Assembly: GCA_017440425.1 (NCBI GenBank)
Contig: JAFSHJ010000204.1
Span: 1 to 6,449 of the forward strand
Length of the DNA: 6,449 nt
Direction: 5' to 3'
Origin: Oscillospiraceae bacterium
Lineage (GTDB): Bacteria > Bacillota > Clostridia > Oscillospirales > Ruminococcaceae
The notes under the pieces were generated by a model. It worked only from the letters and a program-made list of their open reading frames with translations, made no database searches and was not told the origin of the DNA. Below, in pieces: positions 1-6,091 of the stretch. The translations under genes were made by a program, and so were the position numbers. Every line of letters begins with the position of its first letter. Positions within the stretch are counted from its first letter, which is position 1.

Positions 1-56
1 CGCTGATAACCGCAAACGACCCCGTTGCACTCATGAAAGCTCTCGGCAGAAAATAA
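1..56 (+). CDS. 3' end of an unidentified gene (partial)
   Basis: In the frame beginning at base 3 the sequence reads LITANDPVALMKALGRK and then a TAA stop at 54-56. The other two forward frames are less convincing: one stops at once, and the other runs open to a TGA at 91-93 with an unlikely composition. The short, basic C-terminal end and its position 67 bases before ftsK fit the tail of an upstream gene on the same strand. In many Firmicutes the gene before ftsK/spoIIIE encodes the ClpP-like protein TepA or ribonuclease J, but these 17 residues match no motif I can recognise, so I make no product call. Confidence 0.5.
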   Translation, partial: LITANDPVALMKALGRK

Positions 57-106
57 TATCTGCAATAATGCGGAAGTTTAAATCATCCCGATGAAACCAA
101 AACATT

Positions 107-117
107 GGGGAGAGAGG
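107..117 (+). promoter_or_regulatory. Ribosome binding site that decides the ftsK start
   Basis: The purine run GGGGAGAGAGG ends 6 bases before the ATG at 124, an ideal Shine-Dalgarno distance. An in-frame ATG at 91 lies upstream of this run and has no comparable site before it (only TCATCCCG). The purine run would then be translated as part of an implausible leader, MKPKHWGERYK. The start at 124 is therefore preferred. Confidence 0.8.
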
Positions 118-123
118 TATAAA

Positions 124-2835
124 ATGGCGGAAAAAACAAAAAAATCAACATCCAAAAGCACATCTGCAAAGAGTGCTTCTTCCACCAAAAAAACAGGGGG
201 AAGAAAAACCAAAGCAGAAATTTTGAGCGAACAGCAGCGCACAAGACAGTTTTGGGCGCTGATACTGTTTGCTGCAGGTCTGCTGAACATCGGAATAACA
301 TACATAAAAGGCGAAAGCATCTGGCAATGGATGCACAACGTGCAGTTCGGAATGCTGGGCTGGTGTGCCTATGCGGTCGCGCCGCTGCTCATCTATGTTG
401 CGGTAATGCTCTCGCTGGATAAAATAAAAACCACACCGGTGATGCGTGTGGTGCAGATAGGTGTGCTGGTGCTGCTGCTCAGCGCAACCACCCAGCTGTT
501 CTGCAAAGATCCCCTCCCCGGCGAAGGTCTTGCAAAGGTGCTCACAAACGTCTATAACAACGGTGTTGAGCTGCGGGGCGGAGGAATAATCTCGCTTATC
601 GCTGCGGCTCCGCTCATGCTGCTTGGCATCACTCCGGCAAGAATAACCGTCTGCGTGCTTTTGTTCGTTATGGTAATGCTGATAACTGGCATAACCATTG
701 CGGATGTTATGCGCAGCGCCTATAAACCCGTTAAAAAGCTGGAGAAGACCTATTCCGAGCAGATGGAGCAGCGTGATCAGCTCAAACTCCGCAGGGAAGA
801 GGAAGCAAAAGATCAGTTTGAGTTCGATATAGATATAGACGACAAGCCAGTTAAAAAGAAAGATAAAAAGGAAGAGGCTTCCGTTGTGGATATGACGGGA
901 GTGGGTCCCTCTGTTTTAATTGGAATGACAGCGGGTAACGGTGCCAAAATATCGGAGGAACCTCCTTTCGATATTGAAAATGCAAACACACAGCGCAGAA
1001 ATCCCCAAAGCGCAAGAGAGCGCCTCTCCAACTCCGCTCAGGAAGACCTGACTGCTGTTTGGAAGAGCACAGTTGACAAAAAAGCAGAGCCGGTCAAGGT
1101 GGCTGCATTTGATCCCAAAGGAGAGATCGATGCGGACGATATAATTGAAGGCAGCGATGAGGGTGAAGCCATCGACCTCGATAAGCTGGTGGATAAGGCT
1201 GTCAACACCGACAGCAGACCTACACTCAGAAACAACGGCAGATTCACCGTGCAGGATGACGCTTTTGCAGCAGCAAAAGAAACGAAGAAAAACGGAAAAA
1301 TGACGGAAGACGTGCTGGAAGAAGCTATGGAAGAGCTGAACACAGCAGCGGCGAAGCCTGCTCCCGTATACAACTATCCTCCCATCGACCTGCTTGCCGA
1401 GCCAAAACTCCCAAGCGAAGAGGATGTCAGCGATGAGCTGAAAAACAACGCCTCCGTTTTGGTGGATACACTTAACAGCTTCGGTGTTCAGACAAGAATA
1501 ATCAACATTTCCCGCGGTCCCACAGTAACAAGATACGAACTGCAGCCCTCTGCAGGTGTAAAGATAAGTAAGATAACAGGTCTTGCAGACGATATCGCCC
1601 TCAACCTTGCAGCTGCGGGTGTACGTATCGAAGCACCCATTCCCAATAAGGCTGCTGTCGGCATCGAGGTGCCGAACAAAGTGCGCAGCGGTGTTTCTCT
1701 GCGTGAGATAATCGATTCCGATACATTCCGCACAGCCCAGAGTAAACTGACCGCAGCGGTCGGTCTGGATATCAGCGGCAATGTCATCACCGCAGATCTT
1801 GCAAAAATGCCTCACCTGCTCATTGCAGGCTCCACCGGTTCCGGTAAATCTGTCTGCATGAACAGCTTCATCGTCAGCCTTATCTATAAAGCCACCCCCG
1901 AAGAAGTCCGTCTTATAATGATCGACCCGAAGGTGGTTGAGTTCAATAAATATAACGGACTTCCCCATCTGCTCATCCCAGTTGTCACCGATCCCCGTAA
2001 GGCTGCGGGCGCTCTCGGCTGGGCGGTGAGCGAGATGATGAACCGCTATAAGCTGTTTGCAGATAACGGAGTGAACGATATCCGTTCCTATAACCGTATG
2101 GCGGAGGAAACTCCGGGCATAGTCAAGATCCCGCAGGTGGTCATCATCATCGATGAGCTGTCCGACCTTATGATGGCAGCCCCCAACGAGGTGGAGGATT
2201 ACATCTGCCGTCTGGCACAGATGGCCCGTGCCGCAGGTATGCATCTTGTAATTGCAACACAGCGCCCGTCGGTCAACGTAATCACAGGTGTCATCAAGGC
2301 AAACATTCCCAGCCGAATCGCACTTATGCTGTCCTCCTATGTGGATTCCCGCACCATTCTGGATGCAGGCGGTGCGGAAAAACTGCTGGGCAACGGCGAT
2401 ATGCTGTTCCATCCCGCAGGTTCTCCCAAACCCACACGAATCCAGGGCTGCTTTGTCTCGGATGAAGAGGTAAAACAGATAGTAAAATTTGTGACCCAGC
2501 AGCAGGAAGTTGAATACGACAAGGGCGTAATCGACGAGATCGAGCACAGCGCCGTTGTGGAGAAGAGTGCCAAGGGCGGCGGCAAATCTGCGGATGATGA
2601 CGGCATGGAAGAGGAAGATCCTATGCTGGCTGCCGCAATTGAGTGCGTCATCGAAATGGGTCAGGCTTCCACCTCCATGCTGCAGCGCAAACTTAAGCTC
2701 GGCTATTCCAGGGCAGGCAGACTTATGGATAAAATGGAGGAACGCGGCATAGTGGGTCCCTTTGAAGGCAGCAAGGCAAGAGCAATTCTCATAACCCGCC
2801 AGCAATGGCTTGAGATGAAATCGAATATGGAATAA
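124..2835 (+). CDS. ftsK: DNA translocase FtsK/SpoIIIE family
   Basis: This 903-residue protein is a membrane-anchored, ATP-driven double-stranded DNA pump. In this family it acts as a hexamer at the division septum to clear or export chromosomal DNA during division or sporulation. A Lys/Ser/Thr-rich cytoplasmic tail (1-40) precedes hydrophobic segments at about 43-61, 77-98, 106-126 and 152-194; the last may be one or two spans. A charged, low-complexity linker runs from about 200 to 415, with alternating acidic and Lys-rich patches. The translocase core starts near YPPIDLL (418-424). Walker A is GSTGSGKS (569-576) and Walker B is VVIIIDE (672-678), followed by the conserved IATQRPSVNVITG stretch. 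The C-terminal gamma winged helix (about 832-895) contains LGYSRAGRLMDKMEERGIVGP, the part that reads orienting DNA sequences in this family. Length and domain order are normal and no key residue is missing. Sequence alone does not separate the vegetative (FtsK/SftA) from the sporulation (SpoIIIE) role, although the four or more membrane spans favour a SpoIIIE-like anchored form. Confidence 0.97.
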   Translation: MAEKTKKSTSKSTSAKSASSTKKTGGRKTKAEILSEQQRTRQFWALILFAAGLLNIGITYIKGESIWQWMHNVQFGMLGWCAYAVAPLLIYVAVMLSLDKIKTTPVMRVVQIGVLVLLLSATTQLFCKDPLPGEGLAKVLTNVYNNGVELRGGGIISLIAAAPLMLLGITPARITVCVLLFVMVMLITGITIADVMRSAYKPVKKLEKTYSEQMEQRDQLKLRREEEAKDQFEFDIDIDDKPVKKKDKKEEASVVDMTGVGPSVLIGMTAGNGAKISEEPPFDIENANTQRRNPQSARERLSNSAQEDLTAVWKSTVDKKAEPVKVAAFDPKGEIDADDIIEGSDEGEAIDLDKLVDKAVNTDSRPTLRNNGRFTVQDDAFAAAKETKKNGKMTEDVLEEAMEELNTAAAKPAPVYNYPPIDLLAEPKLPSEEDVSDELKNNASVLVDTLNSFGVQTRIINISRGPTVTRYELQPSAGVKISKITGLADDIALNLAAAGVRIEAPIPNKAAVGIEVPNKVRSGVSLREIIDSDTFRTAQSKLTAAVGLDISGNVITADLAKMPHLLIAGSTGSGKSVCMNSFIVSLIYKATPEEVRLIMIDPKVVEFNKYNGLPHLLIPVVTDPRKAAGALGWAVSEMMNRYKLFADNGVNDIRSYNRMAEETPGIVKIPQVVIIIDELSDLMMAAPNEVEDYICRLAQMARAAGMHLVIATQRPSVNVITGVIKANIPSRIALMLSSYVDSRTILDAGGAEKLLGNGDMLFHPAGSPKPTRIQGCFVSDEEVKQIVKFVTQQQEVEYDKGVIDEIEHSAVVEKSAKGGGKSADDDGMEEEDPMLAAAIECVIEMGQASTSMLQRKLKLGYSRAGRLMDKMEERGIVGPFEGSKARAILITRQQWLEMKSNME

Positions 2836-2840
2836 CAACT

Positions 2841-2870
2841 TCAGCATCGGGGCATCCGCCTCGGTGCTGA
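2841..2870 (+). other. Intercistronic hairpin between ftsK and ygiQ
   Basis: TCAGCATCGGGG (2841-2852) pairs with CCTCGGTGCTGA (2859-2870), giving a 12-pair stem with two G-U pairs and a 6-base loop. It begins 5 bases after the ftsK stop. The bases that follow (TGACGGATAA) are not a U-tract, so this is not a classical intrinsic terminator. It could protect the ftsK 3' end from exonucleases, mark a processing site, or terminate weakly. The structure is read directly from the sequence; its role is inference. Confidence 0.65.
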
Positions 2871-2879
2871 TGACGGATA

Positions 2880-2897
2880 AACGCAAATTTTTGCGTT
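2880..2897 (+). other. Small perfect hairpin beside the ygiQ ribosome binding site
   Basis: AACGCAA (2880-2886) and TTGCGTT (2891-2897) form a perfect 7-pair inverted repeat around a 4-base A/T loop; one further A-T pair could form and shrink the loop to 2 bases. It ends directly at the ribosome binding site (2898-2903) of the next gene, so it may affect initiation there. Its T run follows the large hairpin by 17 bases, too far for a standard terminator. Confidence 0.5.
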
Positions 2898-2903
2898 GAA
2901 AGG
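2898..2903 (+). promoter_or_regulatory. Ribosome binding site of ygiQ
   Basis: GAAAGG lies 6 bases before the ATG at 2910 and immediately follows the small hairpin. It supports translation starting at 2910. Confidence 0.6.
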
Positions 2904-2909
2904 TATTTT

Positions 2910-4892
2910 ATGAAAGAACAGAAATTTCTTCCGCTGACAGTTGAAGAGATGCAGGAACGCGGTTGGGACGAGGTGGATGCCGTCTGTGTAACGGGCGATG
3001 CCTATGTGGATCACCCCAGCTTCGGTATCGCCATAATCTCCCGACTCATCGAGTCGATGGGTTTTCGTGTTGCCGTAATCGCACAGCCCAACGTGAAAAA
3101 CGTTGAAGAGATGAAACGCTTCGGCAGACCGAGGCTTGGCTTTTTCGTCACGGCGGGCAACATAGATTCCATGGTGTCCAATTATACCGCAGCAAAGAGA
3201 AAACGCTCCGACGATGCCTATTCCCCCGGAGGAAAAGGTGGAGGCAGACCCGACAGAGCCTTGACGGTATACTGTAAAATGATAAGAGAAGCCTATGACG
3301 ACGTACCAATTATTGTCGGCGGTCTGGAGGCATCTCTTCGCCGTTTTGCCCACTACGATTATTGGGCAGATAAAGTCATGCCCTCCGTGCTGGCAGACAG
3401 CGGTGCGGATATCCTTATATACGGCATGGGCGAGCACCAGATAATTGAGATCGTCAACAGACTTTCCGCAGGGGAGAGCGTTTCAACAATTACGGATATC
3501 CGCGGCACCTGCATTATGACCTCCGCCGCAGATATCGGTGCAGGACGTTTCCCCAATGCGGTCAACTGTGCATCCTTTGAAAAGGTCAGCACGGATAAAC
3601 TAACCTATGCAAAGGCCTGCCGTGCACAGATGGATGAGCAGGATGCTGTATACGGCAAAACCGTTCTGCAAAAGCACGGCGACAAGCTGCTTGTGCAGAA
3701 TCCTCCCGCACTTCCGTTGGAGAGGGATGAGCTGGACAAAGTTTACGCAATGCAGTTTATGAGGATGTACCACCCAAGCTATGAGGCTATGGGCGGTGTC
3801 CCCGCAATAGAAGAGGTGGAATTTTCCATCATCCACAACAGAGGCTGCTTCGGTGCCTGCAATTTCTGTTCCATCGCATCCCATCAGGGCAGATACGTCA
3901 CCTCCAGAAGTGTGGATTCTGTGGTGGAAGAGGCAAAAACACTTTCAAAAAGTCCCAGATTCAAAGGATATATCCACGATGTGGGCGGTCCCACCGCAAA
4001 CTTCAGGTATCCCGCCTGCGGCAATGCGAAAAAGCACGGAGTCTGCAAAAATAAAAAGTGTCTTGCACCCAAGCCCTGCCCGTCGCTTGTTGCCAACCAA
4101 AAGGAATATTTGGGAATGTTGAGAAAAATACGCGAATTGCCCGGCATCAAAAAGGTGTTCATCCGCTCGGGCATCCGCTTTGACTATCTGTTGGAGGATA
4201 AGGACGAGAGCTTCTTCAAGGAGCTTGTGGAGCACCACATCAGCGGACAGCTTAAGGTAGCTCCCGAGCATTGCTCTCCCGAAGTGCTGGACAGAATGGG
4301 AAAACCGCACATCGAGACCTACGACCGCTTTGTAAAACGCTTTTATGAGCTGACCAAATCGGTGGGCAAGGAGCAGTATCTTGTGCCATATCTCATCTCC
4401 TCCCATCCCGGCAGCACCCTTTTGGATGCGGTGCGCCTTGCGGAATATATGAAACGCAACAGAATACGCCCCGAGCAGGTGCAGGATTTCTATCCCACAC
4501 CCATGACCAACGCGACCTGCATGTATTACACCGGCATCGACCCCACCACAATGAAGGAGGTCTATGTTGCAAGAACCCCGGAGGAGAAGGCAGAGCAGAG
4601 GGCGATGCTGCAATATTTCAAGCCGGAAAACCGCGAGACCGTGCTGAGGGTTTTGAGAAAAACCGGCAGAACGGATCTTATCGGGGATTCTCCCAAATGC
4701 CTTATCCCTGCCGACAGAACGGCTAAAGATAAAAAGGAGAAGGATACACGCAAACCGCAGGTGAGAGAGAACGCAAAAAACGGCAGAAACACCGCAGCGG
4801 CAAAACAGAGAAACGGCAAACGCCCCACGGGAAGGTATGATTCAAATGGCACAAAAGAAACAAACGGTGCAAAAAGAGCAAAAAGGCGGTAA
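2910..4892 (+). CDS. ygiQ: YgiQ family (UPF0313) radical SAM protein
   Basis: This 660-residue protein belongs to the YgiQ/UPF0313 family of radical S-adenosylmethionine enzymes, whose reaction and substrate are not known to me. The N-terminal part (about 10-300) has the family's VTGDAYVDHPSFG (27-39), a segment resembling the loop of a cobalamin-binding fold but without a canonical DxHxxG, and the strand-loop PIIVGGLEASLRR. The radical SAM site is CFGACNFC, with C313, C317 and C320 as ligands of the [4Fe-4S] cluster (CX3CX2C). A second cysteine group, C370, C379, C384 and C390, has spacing typical of YgiQ proteins and may hold another metal or cluster. The later conserved region includes QVQDFYPTPMT and leads into the DUF3362-like C-terminal part. 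Residues 601-660 are a Lys/Arg/Asn/Gly-rich, probably disordered tail. The gene overlaps the next start by 47 bases, which suggests translational coupling. The family call is firm; the function is unknown. Confidence 0.95.
   Translation: MKEQKFLPLTVEEMQERGWDEVDAVCVTGDAYVDHPSFGIAIISRLIESMGFRVAVIAQPNVKNVEEMKRFGRPRLGFFVTAGNIDSMVSNYTAAKRKRSDDAYSPGGKGGGRPDRALTVYCKMIREAYDDVPIIVGGLEASLRRFAHYDYWADKVMPSVLADSGADILIYGMGEHQIIEIVNRLSAGESVSTITDIRGTCIMTSAADIGAGRFPNAVNCASFEKVSTDKLTYAKACRAQMDEQDAVYGKTVLQKHGDKLLVQNPPALPLERDELDKVYAMQFMRMYHPSYEAMGGVPAIEEVEFSIIHNRGCFGACNFCSIASHQGRYVTSRSVDSVVEEAKTLSKSPRFKGYIHDVGGPTANFRYPACGNAKKHGVCKNKKCLAPKPCPSLVANQKEYLGMLRKIRELPGIKKVFIRSGIRFDYLLEDKDESFFKELVEHHISGQLKVAPEHCSPEVLDRMGKPHIETYDRFVKRFYELTKSVGKEQYLVPYLISSHPGSTLLDAVRLAEYMKRNRIRPEQVQDFYPTPMTNATCMYYTGIDPTTMKEVYVARTPEEKAEQRAMLQYFKPENRETVLRVLRKTGRTDLIGDSPKCLIPADRTAKDKKEKDTRKPQVRENAKNGRNTAAAKQRNGKRPTGRYDSNGTKETNGAKRAKRR
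4829..4835 (+). promoter_or_regulatory. Ribosome binding site inside the ygiQ 3' end
   Basis: GGGAAGG lies within the last ygiQ codons. Two in-frame ATGs follow. The one at 4837 is only 1 base from this site, too close for normal initiation, whereas the one at 4846 is 10 bases away. The second is therefore preferred as the hydrolase start. Confidence 0.65.
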
Positions 4893-5829
4893 AGTCGGTG
4901 CGGTGGGAATAACCTCCGTCATCAGCGCAATACTTTTCTTCATTGCATATCTTATGGGATGGGTGGACGTTTCCGTAGAGGGAGTGTCGGGACCCGAGAC
5001 GGAAGGATCGGGACAGAGCACCGTGCAGAAGATAGGTGAGCTGGATGACTATGCCGAAGATGAACTCAGGATACATATAATAGATGTGGGTCAGGGAGAC
5101 AGCATTTTCATTCAGGCTCCGTCCAGGAACATTCTGATAGATGCGGGTGAAGAGGGCTACGGTCCCACCGTTATGGGTTATCTGGACAGATTGGGTGTGG
5201 ATTCGGTGGATGTTATCATTGCGACCCACCCGCACTCCGATCACATCGGAGACATGGACTATGTGATAAAGAATCTCAGGCGCGTGGGCGTGGTGTATAC
5301 GGGAGAGATGCCCGAAAGTGCCATCCCCACCACAAGATGCTACGAAAACTTTCTCAATGCCATCATCCAAAAGGATGCTGACTTTAAGTTTGCCACCATC
5401 GGAACCTCCCTCAAGCTGGGAGAAAACAGCAGCCTTAAATTTGTGGGACCGGTGGAACCCTTTGAGGAATATAACAACAATTCGCTGGTGTGCAGAGTGA
5501 CCTTCGGCAGCCAAACGTTTCTGTTCGGCGGCGACAGCAGCAAAGAGGCTGAAGAATTGCTGCTTAAGAAGGGCACAGATATCTCCTGCGACTATATGCA
5601 CGTGGCGCATCACGGAAGCTCATCCTCCACAACGCAGGAATATCTGGATGCGGTAGACCCGAAATACGCAACCATCTCCTGCGGAGAGGATAACAGCTAC
5701 GGTCACCCCAACAGCAGTGTAGTGGAGCGTTTGGAAAAGAAAAACGTGGAATATTACCGCACGGATATCAGCGGAAACATCGTTGTCGTGTCGGACGGCG
5801 AAAGCATAAACATATTTACCGAAAAATAA
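4846..5829 (+). CDS. ComEC-like metallo-beta-lactamase-fold hydrolase, membrane-anchored
   Basis: This is a 327-residue protein (330 if the ATG at 4837 is used). A short Lys/Gln-rich cytoplasmic N-terminus is followed by one hydrophobic segment (about 19-38). No lipobox cysteine is visible, so it is probably an uncleaved anchor or a signal peptide that places the enzyme outside the membrane. The rest is a metallo-beta-lactamase domain of the type found at the C-terminus of the DNA-uptake protein ComEC. It has IIDVGQGDSIFI (78-89), ILIDAG (96-101), the metal site THPHSDH (H128, H130, D132, H133), FGGD (D230), VAHHGSSSS (H255, H256) and SYGHP (H287). All expected metal ligands are present, so it should be active. 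The channel domain of full ComEC is absent. In ComEC this domain is thought to degrade the non-transported DNA strand, but stand-alone relatives have unproven substrates; a nuclease or phosphodiesterase is plausible. It is coupled to ygiQ upstream and followed after 16 bases by a DUF3006 gene. Confidence 0.92.
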   Translation: MAQKKQTVQKEQKGGKVGAVGITSVISAILFFIAYLMGWVDVSVEGVSGPETEGSGQSTVQKIGELDDYAEDELRIHIIDVGQGDSIFIQAPSRNILIDAGEEGYGPTVMGYLDRLGVDSVDVIIATHPHSDHIGDMDYVIKNLRRVGVVYTGEMPESAIPTTRCYENFLNAIIQKDADFKFATIGTSLKLGENSSLKFVGPVEPFEEYNNNSLVCRVTFGSQTFLFGGDSSKEAEELLLKKGTDISCDYMHVAHHGSSSSTTQEYLDAVDPKYATISCGEDNSYGHPNSSVVERLEKKNVEYYRTDISGNIVVVSDGESINIFTEK

Positions 5830-5845
5830 TTGAGGATGTACAGCC

Positions 5846-6073
5846 ATGAAAAAGCTTATTGTAGACCGCATTGAAGTGGGTGTTGCCGTTTGCGAGAACG
5901 AGGACGGCGGATACGAGCACATCTCCGTTGAAAAACTTCCCGAGGGAGTTAAGGAAGGCGACTGCATTGTGGAGAAAGACGGAGTGATGACCGCAGACGA
6001 GACGGAGACAGCGCAGCGCAGAGAGCGTATGCGCAGCCTTATGATGCGTGCAATGCGCAAAAACAAAGAATAA
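5846..6073 (+). CDS. DUF3006 domain protein
   Basis: This 75-residue cytoplasmic protein has no signal or membrane segment. It shows the DUF3006 pattern: an N-terminal IVDRIE (5-10), AVCE (14-17), the turn KLPEGVKEGD (30-39), a short strand pair near 40-50, and a C-terminal basic helix with RRERMR (58-63) rich in Arg and Met. The first 50 residues probably form a small beta-barrel-like fold and the rest a helix; this is inference. TGAGGA at 5831-5836 lies 9 bases before the ATG. The family has no known biochemical function. I recall that its genes often sit next to ComEC-like metallo-beta-lactamase genes, as here, which hints at a partner or regulatory role. The length is normal for the family. 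Confidence 0.85.
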   Translation: MKKLIVDRIEVGVAVCENEDGGYEHISVEKLPEGVKEGDCIVEKDGVMTADETETAQRRERMRSLMMRAMRKNKE

Positions 6074-6078
6074 AAAGC

Positions 6079-6083
6079 AAGGA
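6079..6083 (+). promoter_or_regulatory. Ribosome binding site that decides the amidohydrolase start
   Basis: AAGGA lies 8 bases before the ATG at 6092. An in-frame ATG at 6083 overlaps this site and so is unlikely to be used. The same arrangement of two ATGs 9 bases apart, the first crowding the binding site, occurs at 4837/4846. Confidence 0.6.
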
Positions 6084-6091
6084 TGAAAAAA

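Noticed and set aside
25..69. Possible sigma-A promoter before ftsK (TTGCAC with AATAAT-like boxes)
   Set aside because: The spacing to the AATAAT boxes at 52-57 (21 bases) and 64-69 is outside the normal range, and the boxes are weak; A/T-rich matches of this quality are expected by chance.
91..123. Upstream ATG extending FtsK by 11 residues
   Set aside because: The strong ribosome binding site at 107-117 lies between this ATG and the one at 124, and no ribosome binding site precedes base 91.
916..2886. 656-codon open frame on the minus strand opposite ftsK
   Set aside because: It is in exact codon register with ftsK and exists because ftsK lacks TTA/CTA/TCA codons. Its translation is rich in Cys and His with no recognisable domain, and ftsK itself is unmistakable.
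2841..2897. Rho-independent terminator after ftsK
   Set aside because: The large stem is not followed by a U-tract. The nearest T run is inside the second hairpin, 17 bases away. Listed as hairpins instead.
4580..4745. SpoIIIE/FtsK orienting sequences (GAGAAGGG-like) in ygiQ
   Set aside because: Only one-mismatch forms (GAGAAGGC, GAGAAGGA) occur, in Lys/Glu codons of a purine-rich region; no exact motif is present.
4723..5613. 296-codon open frame on the minus strand opposite the hydrolase
   Set aside because: It is the same register effect; the sense strand carries a complete metallo-beta-lactamase domain.
5846..6073. Toxin-antitoxin or defence interpretation of the small gene
   Set aside because: The small protein fits DUF3006 along its whole length, and its neighbour is a ComEC-like hydrolase with no toxin hallmark; nothing else in the window suggests a defence island.
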